A DNA stretch of 64,000 nt from the NCBI RefSeq assembly GCF_003569785.1, contig NZ_KZ983988.1:1-64000 (forward strand), given 5' to 3'. The notes beneath the pieces are model-generated. The model was not told the DNA's origin. It saw only the letters and a list, made by a program, of their open reading frames with translations, and did no database searches. Shown here piece by piece: positions 28,782-37,879 of this stretch. Each line of letters starts with the position of its first letter. The stretch's first letter is position 1. This stretch comes from Leucobacter sp. wl10. GTDB lineage: Bacteria > Actinomycetota > Actinomycetes > Actinomycetales > Microbacteriaceae. The position numbers and the translations under genes were made by a program.

Positions 28782-30287
28782 CTAATCCGCGACGGGGGCC
28801 GGCGGTGCTGCGCGCACGAGGTTCAGCACCTCGGCGGTGTGCGCCAGCGACGCCGCGGCGGCCTCGGGATCGCCGTTGAGTCCCTCGCCGAGGGCGGGCA
28901 CCCGCTGCTTGAAGGCCGGCTTCCACTGCCGCTCGAACTGCTCGGGGAAGCAGCGCTCGAGCACCCCCAGCATGGCGTAGACCGCGGTCGAGGCGCCCGG
29001 CGAGGCGCCGAGCAGACCAGCGATGGAGCCTCCGGCGCCGGTGATGACCTCCGTGCCGAACTGCAGGACGCCGCCCTTCTGCGGATCCTGCTTCATCACC
29101 TGCACGCGCTGACCCGCGGTGATCATCTCCCAATCCCGGGCGCGCGCCGTCGGCATGTACTCCCGCAGCGCACCCATCTGCGTCTCACGACTGGCGAGCA
29201 CCTCGCCGACCAGGTACTTCTCGAGCGAGAACTCGGTCAGTCCCACCTTGAGCATCGGGCCGAGATTGTGCGGGCGCACCGACCCGGGCAGGTCCCACCA
29301 CGAGCCCTTCTTGAGGAAGTTGGGGCTGAAGCCGGCGTACGGTCCGAAGAGGAGGCTCTCCTTACCGTCGACGACGCGGGTGTCGAGGTGCGGCACCGAC
29401 ATGGGAGGAGCCCCCACCGCGGCCTTGCCGTAGACCTTCGCGCGGTGCTGCTTCACGATCTCGGGGTTGTCGCACTTCAAGAATCTGCCGCTGATCGGGA
29501 ACCCGCCGAAGCCCTTGATCTCGGGGATCCTGGACGACTGCAGCAGATGCAGCGCGCCGCCACCGGCGCCGACAAACACGAACCTGGCGTTCACGATCTG
29601 CCGCCCGTAGCCCGCGAGCGAGCGGGTGAACACGTCCCAGGTGCCGTCCGCGCGCCGCCTGAGCCTCTTCACCTGCGTGCCCAGGTGCAGCTTCGCCCCT
29701 TCGGAGACGAGGTGGCCGATGAGCTGATGCGTGAGTGCCCCGAAGTCGACGTCGGTGCCGCTCTCGGATCGGGTCGCAGCGAACGCCTCGTCCTTGGAGC
29801 GCCGGTCGATGAGCAGCGGAGCCCACTCGGCGATCTGCCGGGGGTCGGCGCTGAACTCGAGATCGGCGAAGAGCGGTTCCGGCTTCAGCAGCTCGTAGCG
29901 GCGGCGCAGGTAGTCGACGTTGGCCTCGCCCCGCACGAAGGTCATGTGCGGCGTCGGGTTGATGAAGGTCGAGGGTTCGCCCAGCACGCCCGCCTGGACC
30001 AGCGAAGACCACCACTGGCGCGAGAGCTGGAACTGCTCGTTGATGTCGATGGCCTTGGCCGCCGAGAGGCTGCCGTCCTTGCCCTCGGGCATGTAGTTGA
30101 GCTCGCAGAGGGCCGCGTGGCCGGTGCCCGCGTTGTTCCAGGCGTTGCTGCTCTCCGTAGCGACATCGGAGCGGGACTCGAAGATCTCGATCGTCCAGTC
30201 GGGCTGCACCTGCTTGATCAGCGTGCCCAGGGTAGCGCTCATCACGCCACCGCCGATCAGCACGACATCTACCGTGTTGTTGCTCAC
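28782..30287 (-). CDS. mqo: malate:quinone oxidoreductase
   Basis: FAD-dependent, membrane-associated oxidation of malate to oxaloacetate with electrons passed to menaquinone; replaces NAD malate dehydrogenase in many actinobacteria. The 501-residue protein begins with the FAD-binding VDVVLIGGGVMSATLG and has NNAGTGHAALCELNY, FVFVGAGGGALHLLQ and the C-terminal TEVITGAGGSIAGLLGASPG. The GTG at 30287 is used; a TTG 9 nt upstream is possible. It starts 30 nt after radA and may share its transcript. Confidence 0.96.
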   Translation of the reverse strand: MSNNTVDVVLIGGGVMSATLGTLIKQVQPDWTIEIFESRSDVATESSNAWNNAGTGHAALCELNYMPEGKDGSLSAAKAIDINEQFQLSRQWWSSLVQAGVLGEPSTFINPTPHMTFVRGEANVDYLRRRYELLKPEPLFADLEFSADPRQIAEWAPLLIDRRSKDEAFAATRSESGTDVDFGALTHQLIGHLVSEGAKLHLGTQVKRLRRRADGTWDVFTRSLAGYGRQIVNARFVFVGAGGGALHLLQSSRIPEIKGFGGFPISGRFLKCDNPEIVKQHRAKVYGKAAVGAPPMSVPHLDTRVVDGKESLLFGPYAGFSPNFLKKGSWWDLPGSVRPHNLGPMLKVGLTEFSLEKYLVGEVLASRETQMGALREYMPTARARDWEMITAGQRVQVMKQDPQKGGVLQFGTEVITGAGGSIAGLLGASPGASTAVYAMLGVLERCFPEQFERQWKPAFKQRVPALGEGLNGDPEAAAASLAHTAEVLNLVRAAPPAPVAD

Positions 30288-30317
30288 GTTCTGCAAGTGT
30301 ACTCGTCTCTCGGGGAC

Positions 30318-31667
30318 TCACAGGCCCGCGTCCTTCCTGGCCCGGTCCAGCGTGGCCGAGGCCGCGTCGATCACTCGCACGTATCCGAGACGCGCCGCCT
30401 CGCCCGCGCGCTGAGATCCGGCCACGACCGGCCGCACCTCGCCCGCGAGGCTGATCTCTCCGTACGCGGCCAGGTCGTGCGGCAGCGGCCGGTCCGTGAT
30501 CGCCGAGAGCACGGCCAGCGCGATCGCGAGGTCGGCGGCCGGCTCCGCCAGCTTCACTCCGCCGACGGTCGAGACGTAGACGTCCTGGTCGTGCAGCCGG
30601 GCGCCGGCGCGGCGCTCGAGTACCGCGAGGATCATCGCCACCCTGGAGGGATCCACCCCGCTCGTGACGCGCCTCGGGTTGGGCGTCGCGCTCTTCGCCA
30701 CGAGCGCCTGCACCTCGACGGGCAGCGCCCGCCGCCCCTCCATCGCCACGGTCGCGCAGGTCCCGCTCACCGGTGCCGCGGCGCGGCTGAGGAAGAGCCC
30801 GCTCGGGTCGGGCACCTCGGCGATGCCTCGATCCGCCATCTCGAAGCAGCCGACCTCGTCGGTGGGCCCGTAACGGTTCTTGAGCGTGCGCAGGAAGCGC
30901 AGCGAGGTCTGCCGGTCGCCCTCGAAGTGGCAGACCACGTCGACGAGGTGCTCGAGCAGTCGCGGGCCGGCCACCGAGCCGTCCTTGGTGACGTGCCCCA
31001 CGAGGATAACCGGGGTGCCGCGCCCCTTCGCCGCGCGGATCAGGGCCGCCGCCGCCTCGCGCACCTGCGCGGGCCCTCCCGCACCGCCCTCGACCTCTGC
31101 GCTCGCCAGGGTCTGCACCGAGTCGACGATGACGAGCGACGGATCCACGGCGTCGATGTGCCCCAGGACGGTCGCGAGATCGGTCTCGCTCGCGAGGAAG
31201 AGGGCGTCGTGCAGGGCGCCCGTACGCTCGGCGCGCATGCGGATCTGACCGGTCGACTCCTCGCCGCTCACGTAGAGCACCCGCTCCCCCGTCGTCTCAG
31301 ACCGCCCCGCTGCGGCGGGAGCGGCGAAGCGGGAGGCCACGTCGAGCAGCAGCGTCGACTTGCCGACCCCCGGCTCACCGGAGAACAGGATCGCCGCCCC
31401 GGGCACGACCCCGCCCCCGAGCACGCGATCCAGCTCTCCGATCCCCGTGGGCCGGTGCCGCACGGAGTCGCCGCGCAGCTCGGTGATCGGCCGCGCCTCC
31501 CGGCCCGCCGCGGGTGGCGCCGCCCGGGTAGTGCGGGCCAGTGAGGCGCCCTCCCGGGCCCGCTCCTCGACCGTGCCCCACTGCTGGCACTCGCCGCATC
31601 GGCCCACCCACTTCGAGGTCTGCCAGCCGCACTCCGAGCACGCGTACACGCTGTTCGTCTTCGCCAT
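30318..31667 (-). CDS. radA: DNA repair protein RadA
   Basis: RecA-like helicase/branch-migration factor of recombination. The 449-residue protein has the N-terminal C4 zinc finger (C10, C13, C24, C27; ACSEC and CGEC), Walker A SGEPGVGKST at 96-105, the RadA-specific KNRYG motif near 260, and a C-terminal Lon-protease-like domain from about 300. The ATG at 31667 directly precedes the zinc finger and is the normal start. Confidence 0.97.
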   Translation of the reverse strand: MAKTNSVYACSECGWQTSKWVGRCGECQQWGTVEERAREGASLARTTRAAPPAAGREARPITELRGDSVRHRPTGIGELDRVLGGGVVPGAAILFSGEPGVGKSTLLLDVASRFAAPAAAGRSETTGERVLYVSGEESTGQIRMRAERTGALHDALFLASETDLATVLGHIDAVDPSLVIVDSVQTLASAEVEGGAGGPAQVREAAAALIRAAKGRGTPVILVGHVTKDGSVAGPRLLEHLVDVVCHFEGDRQTSLRFLRTLKNRYGPTDEVGCFEMADRGIAEVPDPSGLFLSRAAAPVSGTCATVAMEGRRALPVEVQALVAKSATPNPRRVTSGVDPSRVAMILAVLERRAGARLHDQDVYVSTVGGVKLAEPAADLAIALAVLSAITDRPLPHDLAAYGEISLAGEVRPVVAGSQRAGEAARLGYVRVIDAASATLDRARKDAGL

Positions 31668-31894
31668 GCGGGCGAGCCTACCGGTGACCTCGGACAGTCG
31701 AGGCGATCGAGAGGCGATCGGCCCGCCCTCGCGCACCGCGCGCTCGCCCTCCGTCGCCGGGCCGACCGGGCCGGCCTTGGCCGACCGTCGCCGACCGTCG
31801 CCGACCGAACCAGTGTGACCGATCTTGACGGGCCGCGTTGGCTCCTCGCGCCGAGGTCGCTAGCCTGTGCCTCAACCATCCACGGGAGCCCCGC

Positions 31895-32878
31895 ATGACC
31901 GATACCGCCTTCTTCACCCGCCTGCTCGACGACGTCCCGCCCGCCGAGCGCTTCCGCCTCGCGACCGAGCAGATCCGGCGCGCCGAGCAGTGCGGGTTCG
32001 CCCGGGCCTGGGTGGCCCAGCACCACTTCCGCGCCGCGGAGGGCGGGCTCCCGTCGCCGTTCGTGCTCCTCGCGAACGTCGCCGCGCACACCTCCGCCAT
32101 TCGGCTCGGCACGGGAGTGGTCACCCTCACGCTCGAGGATCCCGTGCGCGTCGCCGAGGACGCGGTGGTCGCCGACCTGCTGAGCGGAGGCCGGATCGAC
32201 CTCGGGCTGGGCAGCGGCGGCACCCCCGCCTCGTTCGCGCCCTTCGGCCTGTCGCTGCAGAACAAGACGGCCGACTACGAGCGCAAGCTCGAAACCCTGA
32301 TCGCAGCGCTCGGCGGCGGCGAGCTGGGCGGGGGCAACGCACTCTATCCCGAGCCCGGCTCGCTCAAGGACCGCGTGTGGCAGGCCACGTTCAGCGCGGC
32401 GGGCGGCACGCGCGCGGGACGCCCCGGGCACGGTCTGCTGCTCAGCCGCACCCAGCCGCGGGTCGCCGGTCGCGAGGACGCCCAGCTGCACGAGATCCAG
32501 CGGCCCATCATCGACGCCTACCTCGAGGCGCTCCCGGCCGGCCTCGAGCCGAGGATCACCGCATCCCGAACCGTCTTCGTAGCGGACGACCGCGCCGAGG
32601 CGCTCCGCTTCGCCGACGTAGGGCTGCGCAGATACGCCTCCCTCTTCGGGGTGCCAGAAGGCGCCCCCGTCGAGGAGTTCATCCGTCGGAGCGACACCCA
32701 CCTGGGCACGCCGGACGACGTGGCCGAGTCGCTCGCCGCCGATCGCGCACTCGAGCACGCCGACGAAGTGGCCATCCAGGTGCACTCGGTCGACGCGCCC
32801 CACGACTACGTGCTGCGCTCGATCGAGCTGTTCGCGGGAGAAGTCGCCCCTCGTTTCGGCTGGGGGGCGGGGGCCTGA
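31895..32878 (+). CDS. luciferase-like FMN-dependent monooxygenase
   Basis: A 327-residue LLM-class flavin enzyme (bacterial luciferase fold): the barrel starts TEQIRRAEQCGFARAWVAQHHF, then IRLGTGVVTLTLEDPVRVAEDAVVADLLSGGRIDLGLGSG, the usual FMN-side segments. Relatives act on sulfonates, nitrilotriacetate or unknown compounds with reduced FMN and oxygen. As far as I recall, a subfamily of this type (KPN_01858-like) is found next to AhpD-like (Avi_7169/7170) proteins and ABC importers, as in this window. tRNA-Ser lies between it and those genes. Confidence 0.87.
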   Translation: MTDTAFFTRLLDDVPPAERFRLATEQIRRAEQCGFARAWVAQHHFRAAEGGLPSPFVLLANVAAHTSAIRLGTGVVTLTLEDPVRVAEDAVVADLLSGGRIDLGLGSGGTPASFAPFGLSLQNKTADYERKLETLIAALGGGELGGGNALYPEPGSLKDRVWQATFSAAGGTRAGRPGHGLLLSRTQPRVAGREDAQLHEIQRPIIDAYLEALPAGLEPRITASRTVFVADDRAEALRFADVGLRRYASLFGVPEGAPVEEFIRRSDTHLGTPDDVAESLAADRALEHADEVAIQVHSVDAPHDYVLRSIELFAGEVAPRFGWGAGA

Positions 32879-32960
32879 ACCCGCTGCAATCCGCCGCACG
32901 CCGAGCCCGCACCCCGGACGGCGGCCCGACCGTCGATTCGCACTCGGGGCTGGAATCGCG

Positions 32961-32966
32961 TATCCT
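32961..32966 (+). promoter_or_regulatory. -10 element of the tRNA-Ser promoter
   Basis: TATCCT, 7 nt before the first base of tRNA-Ser. No clear -35 element was found. Confidence 0.45.
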
Positions 32967-32973
32967 TTTCGGC

Positions 32974-33064
32974 GGTGACGTGTCCGAGCGGCCGAAGGTG
33001 CGACTCTCGAAAAGTCGTGTGCGGTAACCCCGCACCGTGGGTTCAAATCCCACCGTCACCGCCA
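32974..33064 (+). tRNA. tRNA-Ser (anticodon CGA)
   Basis: Class II tRNA with acceptor stem GGTGACG/CGTCACC, anticodon loop CTCGAAA in stem CGACT/AGTCG (anticodon CGA), a long variable arm with GTGCGG...CCGCAC, and T arm GTGGG-TTCAAAT-CCCAC. Discriminator G33061 is followed by an encoded CCA (33062-33064). Confidence 0.96.
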
Positions 33065-33067
33065 CTG

Positions 33068-33093
33068 AAAACCCCTGCTCAGGCAGGGGTTTT
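33068..33093 (+). terminator. Rho-independent terminator of tRNA-Ser
   Basis: AAAACCCCTGC (33068-33078) pairs perfectly with GCAGGGGTTTT (33083-33093) around loop TCAG; a T-rich tail follows. Confidence 0.88.
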
Positions 33094-33278
33094 CGTTTTG
33101 CTTGGGCGTCATGTGGGGCCGGCATGGGGGCTACCGGGGGCTACCGGCCAGCACGTGCGGAGGGGTTGGGTGGGTCGCCTTCTGCCGGCCCTCCCGCGGC
33201 ACAGCCGGAGCCCTCCGGCGGCGGCGAGTCCGGTGCGGCAGGTGATCGGCCCGGATCGACCAGATCTAGGTGAAACAA

Positions 33279-33327
33279 GTGCGCCTTCTGGGCGCTCCGC
33301 TGCGGCGCGAGCGCCCAGAAGGCGCAC
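33279..33327. repeat. dispersed palindromic repeat, family B copy 2
   Basis: Perfect 18-bp arms GTGCGCCTTCTGGGCGCT (33279-33296) and 33310-33327 with a 13-nt loop. The stem core GTGCGCCTT is shared with the copy at 62066-62126 and, with changes, with 2499-2563. Confidence 0.8.
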
Positions 33328-33340
33328 CTCGTTCGCGGGC

Positions 33341-33374
33341 GCGGTGCCGAAGCGGTCGCGGTGCCGAAGCGGTC
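33341..33374. repeat. two-copy 17-nt tandem repeat
   Basis: GCGGTGCCGAAGCGGTC occurs twice without interruption, followed by GCGGCGG. Probably a replication-slippage duplication. Confidence 0.8.
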
Positions 33375-33565
33375 GCGGCGGCGGGCCGCGGAGCCGCCGC
33401 GCACTCGTCACGGTTCGTAACGTGCTCCGCACTCGCGGCCGGTCTGAGGCAACATGGTACGACCCGAGCTGCAGCGAACCTTCCGCGCGCATCGGAGGGT
33501 CGACTCAGGCCCTCAGCGGTGCCATCGCTGGTGACCCGCACGGATCCGTACAGGAGCAACACACT

Positions 33566-34720
33566 ATGACGTTCACCGACCCCCTCGAGCGGCTCATCGG
33601 CGATTCGGAGCACCTCATCGAGCTGCGGAGGGCGAAACCCGCCGTCTTCGAGCAGACCGGGCTCGCATACGACGCGCTCTACGGCGGCGAGCACGCCCTC
33701 CCGGCCGGCGTGCTCCGCGCCTTCGCAGCCCGGGTCGCCGCCTGGCACGGCAACGCTCCGCTGCACGAGCTGCACTCCGCCGAGGGCGCCGACCCGACGG
33801 TCGCCGAAGGCGCGGACATCGCCGATGATCGCGTGCGACTCCTTCGCGATCACCTCGACATCCTCGTCGTCTCCCCCGCGCTGGCCACTCGAGACGACCT
33901 CCTGCTGCTCGCGGACGCCGGGGTGTCGCCCGACGAGATCGTGCTGGTCAGCCAGCTCGCGGCGTACGAGAGCTACCTGGCACGCGCAGTCGCGGGTTTC
34001 TCAGCGCTCGACGGCCGGGCGCTCGACGAGCAGCCCCCGCCCGCATCCGCTCCCCGCACGAACGGCCGCGTCAAAGAGCTCGGCGGTCTGACGGCGACCG
34101 GCGACCCGAAACCGCGCGAGTTCACGCGCGAGGTGCTCGAGTGGCAGCCCTGGGTGCCGCCCGTGGAGCAGGGCGACCTCACGCCGGAGCAGGCCGACTC
34201 GTTCGCCGCGAAGACGACCGCCAACAGCCCGTACTTCCGGCTCCTCGCCCGGGTGCCGGCGATCCTGAAGGCCCGCAGCGCCCTCGACAACGCCGTGTTC
34301 CTGCCCCGCGAGGGCCTCCCCAAGGCAGAGCGCGAACTGAGCGCGGCCGTGGCCAGCAAGGTCAACGACTGCATCTACTGCGCCTCGGTGCACGCGCGGA
34401 AGTCGGCCGTGTTCAGCAAGCGGCCCGGCGACGTCGACCGCCTTCTGGCCTCGGCCCTCGAGCGCGATGCGAACTGGCAGGCCGTGTCGGTGGCGCCGCT
34501 CTCCGAGGGTCAGGACGAGCGGTGGAGCGCGATCATCGACGCCGCGGCGCGGCTCTCCCTGCTGCGCCCCGGGTTGCGGGGAGCGGAGATCGAACGGCTC
34601 CGCGCTCTCGGCCTCACGACAGGCGAACTCGCGGATCTCATCGCGTCGACCGCCTTCTTCGCCTGGGCCAACCGGCTCATGCTGACGCTCGGGGAACCGA
34701 TGGTCCCTCCGAACGACTGA
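33566..34720 (+). CDS. AhpD/carboxymuconolactone-decarboxylase-like fusion protein
   Basis: A 384-residue protein with two AhpD-like halves. The C-terminal half has the redox motif CIYCASVH (C269, C272, H276) inside ELSAAVASKVNDCIYCASVHARK, so it could reduce peroxides or disulfides. The N-terminal half (about 1-150) is CMD-like but has no CxxC. These correspond, as I remember, to the separately encoded Avi_7170 and Avi_7169 types, here joined by a proline-rich linker near 156-165. AGGAG lies 10 nt before the ATG. An ABC importer follows and a luciferase-like gene precedes, so a shared oxidative pathway is inferred. Confidence 0.85.
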   Translation: MTFTDPLERLIGDSEHLIELRRAKPAVFEQTGLAYDALYGGEHALPAGVLRAFAARVAAWHGNAPLHELHSAEGADPTVAEGADIADDRVRLLRDHLDILVVSPALATRDDLLLLADAGVSPDEIVLVSQLAAYESYLARAVAGFSALDGRALDEQPPPASAPRTNGRVKELGGLTATGDPKPREFTREVLEWQPWVPPVEQGDLTPEQADSFAAKTTANSPYFRLLARVPAILKARSALDNAVFLPREGLPKAERELSAAVASKVNDCIYCASVHARKSAVFSKRPGDVDRLLASALERDANWQAVSVAPLSEGQDERWSAIIDAAARLSLLRPGLRGAEIERLRALGLTTGELADLIASTAFFAWANRLMLTLGEPMVPPND

Positions 34721-34902
34721 GAGGGTCCCGGGATCGGGCCCTCCTCCGGACGCACCGCACCCCTGGGCCCTTGCGTCGCGAGCGGACCCGGCTCGAGACG
34801 CCAGGCGCATGACCGCCCCACCGCCCTCCCCCACCCCAGTTTCCAGATCCCGAACATCCAACCCCGCCGAGGAGCCCAGCCCTTCTGCGAAAGGAACCCG
34901 CC

Positions 34903-36015
34903 ATGTCGTTTCCCGCCCGCTCCCACGCCGGCCGTAGTCCCAGACGCGCCCCGCGAACTCTGCGCAGGCGCGCGGTCGGCGTCGTCGCGCTGCTCGCCGC
35001 CTCGGCACTCGCCCTCGCGGGCTGCGGTACCGTCACGACCGGCGCCGAGAAGTCGGCCGAGACCATCACCGTCACCGACGATCAGGGCCGCAAGGTCGAG
35101 ATCACGGGACCCGTCAAGCGGGCCGTCGTCATCAACAGCTACGGCAACGAGATCATCCGCGCCATCGGTGCCGGCGACACGATCGTCGGCACCGACCGCA
35201 CGTCGAGCGACCGGCTCCCGTACCTCGGAATCGGCGGCGACCAGATCATCGCGGAAGGGCTCGACCAGCTCAACTACGAGGCCATCGCCGAGTTGAACCC
35301 CGACGTCGTGATCCTGCCCCGCAACGCGGTCTGGCAGGAGGCCGCGCAGCAGCTCAAGGGCTTCAACATCCCCGTCGTCGTGGCGACGGCCTGGGACTAC
35401 GCGGCGTTCGAGGACACCGTGAACCTCCTGGGGAAGATCTTCGGAGCCGAGAAGGGCGCCCAGAAACTCCTCGCATTCAACAAAGAGATCAACGATCTGC
35501 TCGCCGAGCGGCTGAAGGGCGTCGATCCGGTGCCCGTGTACTTCGAGACCGTCGACCCCTATCTGACCGTGCTCCCGGCATCCGGGTTCCACGCCATGAT
35601 CGAGGCCGCAGGGGGCCGGAACGTGTTCGCCGACGCGACCGGCGGGAGCTCCTCCGACGAGCTCACCGTCGATCCGGCGCAGGTCGTCTCGCGCAACCCC
35701 GCCCTCATCTTCAAGGAGTTCGAGCCGAGCTTCACACCGGTCGACCGCTTTCAGGAGGTCGCCGACGAGATGCTCGCACGACCCGGCTTCGGCGGCATAC
35801 AGGCCGTTCAGAACGGCCAGGTCTACGTGACGAACGGGTGGGCGACCAGCGCGAGCGCGAAGGCGATCGGCGCCCTCTACCTGGCGACCTGGCTGAACCC
35901 CGATCTCTTCGCCGACGTCGACCCCGAGGTGTATCTCAAGCGCTGGGTGACGGAGTTCCAGGGCGCCGAGTTCACGTCGGCCGACGACTACATCCAGGGG
36001 CCGTTCAAGCGATGA
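34903..36015 (+). CDS. ABC transporter substrate-binding lipoprotein (FecB/FhuD type)
   Basis: A 370-residue lipoprotein: twin-arginine-rich N-region, hydrophobic core, lipobox LALAGC with lipidated C41. The body is a class III binding protein (ITVTDDQGRKVEI, PVKRAVVINSYGNEIIRAIGAGD, then YEAIAELNPDVVIL). Such proteins deliver siderophores, heme, cobalamin or other chelates to FecCD permeases. No iron box was found in the 182 nt upstream, so ordinary iron uptake is not assured. The stop overlaps the permease ATG by 4 nt. Confidence 0.9.
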   Translation: MSFPARSHAGRSPRRAPRTLRRRAVGVVALLAASALALAGCGTVTTGAEKSAETITVTDDQGRKVEITGPVKRAVVINSYGNEIIRAIGAGDTIVGTDRTSSDRLPYLGIGGDQIIAEGLDQLNYEAIAELNPDVVILPRNAVWQEAAQQLKGFNIPVVVATAWDYAAFEDTVNLLGKIFGAEKGAQKLLAFNKEINDLLAERLKGVDPVPVYFETVDPYLTVLPASGFHAMIEAAGGRNVFADATGGSSSDELTVDPAQVVSRNPALIFKEFEPSFTPVDRFQEVADEMLARPGFGGIQAVQNGQVYVTNGWATSASAKAIGALYLATWLNPDLFADVDPEVYLKRWVTEFQGAEFTSADDYIQGPFKR

Positions 36016-37097
36016 GCGACCAGACGGACGAGCTCGAAGCGCTCGAAGAGTCCGACGAGCGCGGTCGGCGCCAGGGGGGCTGGAAGTCGCTGATGATCGT
36101 GATCGGCGCCATCGTGAGCGCGCTCGCGATCGGACTCGCCGTGGTCATCGGGACTTCGGGTGTGACCCTGGCGGACGTCGCCCAGTCCGTGTGGCTCAGC
36201 ATCTTCGGCGGCACCCTGACGGGGGACCTCGCCGACAAGTATCCGATCATCGTCGAACTGCGCCTGCCGCGCGTGCTGCTCGCCTTCACCGCCGGCGCTG
36301 GGCTCTCCCTCGCGGGCGTGCTCATGCAGGGTCTGCTGCGCAACCCGCTGGTGAGCCCGTTCACGCTCGGCGTCTCCCCCGCCGCCGCGTTCGGCGCGGC
36401 GCTGGCGATCACGCTCGCGGGCTCGAACTCGCTCCCGTCGTGGATCGTCATCGGCAGCGCGCTGGTGGTGGCGCTGCTGGTATCGGGACTGGTGCTGTCG
36501 CTGGCCTCCGCCCGCAAGCTCGCCGTGGCGACGCTGCTGCTGCTCGGCATCGCGATGACGCAGCTGTTCGAGGCGCTGACCGCCGCGCTCCAGTTCATCG
36601 CCAGCGAGAACACGCTGCAGGCGATCGTGCGCTGGACGTTCGGCTCGGTGAACGACGCGAACTGGGGCGACGTGCAGGTCGTAGGCCTGATCCTGCTGCT
36701 CTCGGTGCCCGTCACGCTGTGGTTCGCGAAGGATCTCAACGCGGTCGCCTTCGGCGGCGACGATGCGGCGCGGAGCTTCGGCGTGAACGTGTCGTCGCTG
36801 CGCCTCGGGCTCATCGTGATGTCGGTCGTGCTCGCGGCCGTGGTCGTGAGCTTCTGCGGGATCATCGGCTTCGTCGGCCTCGTGGGCCCGCACATCGCCC
36901 GACTGATCATCGGCTCGGATCACCGGTTCCTCCTGCCGTTCGCGACGCTCACGGGCGGGCTGCTGCTGCTGGTCGCCGACACCGTGGGCCGCACGGTCAT
37001 CGCGCCGGCGGTCGTGCCGGTGGGCATCGTGGTCGCGTTCATCGGCGCACCGATCTTCATCAACCTGATCCTGACGCGAAAGACGGCGATGCGATGA
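36012..37097 (+). CDS. FecCD-family ABC transporter permease
   Basis: A 361-residue membrane protein with about nine or ten helices, the first near 25-50 after a charged cytoplasmic N-terminus. Family signatures: LRLPRVLLAFTAGAGLSLAGVLMQ, RNPLVSPFTLGVSPAAAFGAAL and GIIGFVGLVGPHIARLIIGSDHR (the coupling region). Forms a homodimer with the ATPase encoded next. It is coupled to both neighbours by ATGA overlaps. Confidence 0.93.
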   Translation: MSDQTDELEALEESDERGRRQGGWKSLMIVIGAIVSALAIGLAVVIGTSGVTLADVAQSVWLSIFGGTLTGDLADKYPIIVELRLPRVLLAFTAGAGLSLAGVLMQGLLRNPLVSPFTLGVSPAAAFGAALAITLAGSNSLPSWIVIGSALVVALLVSGLVLSLASARKLAVATLLLLGIAMTQLFEALTAALQFIASENTLQAIVRWTFGSVNDANWGDVQVVGLILLLSVPVTLWFAKDLNAVAFGGDDAARSFGVNVSSLRLGLIVMSVVLAAVVVSFCGIIGFVGLVGPHIARLIIGSDHRFLLPFATLTGGLLLLVADTVGRTVIAPAVVPVGIVVAFIGAPIFINLILTRKTAMR

Positions 37098-37879
37098 CTC
37101 TCGAGGTCAGGGACGTCAAGTTCAAGTACGGCAAGCGCGAGATCCTGAAGGGCGTCTCGTTCACGGTGCCGGACGCCTCGTTCTGCGCCCTGCTGGGCCC
37201 GAACGGTTCCGGCAAGTCGACGCTCGTGAAGGTCATCGCCCAGGTGCACCGGGCGGCCTCCGGGGACGTGCTGCTGAACGGCCAGGACGCGTCCGCGCTC
37301 GGGAGGCGCGCTCACGCCCGCGAGGTCGGCTACGTTCCGCAGAGCGGAGAGGCGCCGTTCGACCTCAAGGTCCACGAGGCCGTCCTGCTCGGCCGCACCC
37401 CGCACTTCGGCATCGCGCCGAGAGCCGTCGACTGGCGCAAGGTCGACGAGGCGATCGACCTGCTGGGGCTCGGCGAGCTCGTCGACCGCAACATGTCGGA
37501 GCTCTCGGGCGGCCAGCAGCAACGCGCCCTCATCGCGCGAGCGATCGCGCAGGACACGCGCATCCTCGTGCTCGACGAGCCGACGAGCGCGCTCGACCTC
37601 CGATACCAGATCGAGACACTGCAGCTGGTGCGACGGGTGTCGCGCGAACACGGCATCACCGCGCTCATCGCGATTCACGATCTCAACCACGCGGCCAGAT
37701 TCTGCGACCAGATCGTCCTGCTGCACGACGGGAGGATCGTCTCCGACGGCACCCCGACGGACGCGCTGAGGTCGGACACGCTCGGCGACGTGTACGGCCT
37801 GCCCGTGAAGGTGCAGAACATCGACGGATACGTCGAGGTGCGCCCCCTGGTCGACGACGGAATCGAATACCGGATTTGA
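37094..37879 (+). CDS. ABC transporter ATP-binding protein (FecE/FhuC type)
   Basis: A 261-residue ATPase that powers the importer. Walker A GPNGSGKST at 35-43, Q-loop YVPQSGEAPFDLKV, signature LSGGQQQRALIARAIAQ, Walker B ILVLDEPTSALD and H-loop IAIHDLNHA are all intact. Its stop overlaps the TTG start of the FAD/NAD(P)-binding gene, so the enzyme is part of the transport operon. Confidence 0.95.
   Translation: MTLEVRDVKFKYGKREILKGVSFTVPDASFCALLGPNGSGKSTLVKVIAQVHRAASGDVLLNGQDASALGRRAHAREVGYVPQSGEAPFDLKVHEAVLLGRTPHFGIAPRAVDWRKVDEAIDLLGLGELVDRNMSELSGGQQQRALIARAIAQDTRILVLDEPTSALDLRYQIETLQLVRRVSREHGITALIAIHDLNHAARFCDQIVLLHDGRIVSDGTPTDALRSDTLGDVYGLPVKVQNIDGYVEVRPLVDDGIEYRI

Larger units (their letters stand above)
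33094..33565. other. long gene-free stretch after tRNA-Ser with repeats
   Basis: About 470 nt without a credible gene. It holds a 2 x 11-nt tandem repeat of GGGGGCTACCG (33126-33147), the family B hairpin at 33279-33327, and a perfect 2 x 17-nt tandem repeat (33341-33374, unit GCGGTGCCGAAGCGGTC). The promoter of the following AhpD-like gene should be in the last 150 nt. Confidence 0.7.

Noticed and set aside
26907-31544. A 1545-codon open frame crossing the decarboxylase, HAD, mqo and radA genes.
   Set aside because: It runs through four recognised genes in other frames or strands; it is a GC-bias artefact.
33274-33332. Family B copy 2 as an integrase attachment site.
   Set aside because: No integrase gene and no second copy of the tRNA 3' end nearby.
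34722-34744. Possible terminator GAGGGTCCCG...CGGGCCCTC after the AhpD-like gene.
   Set aside because: The stem is bulged and short and there is no T-run; too weak to list as a feature.
34712-34830. A TPP-riboswitch-like CTGAGAGGG before the substrate-binding protein gene.
   Set aside because: The 3' part of a THI element (GAACCTGA and partner stems) is missing, and the motif overlaps the end of the AhpD-like coding region.
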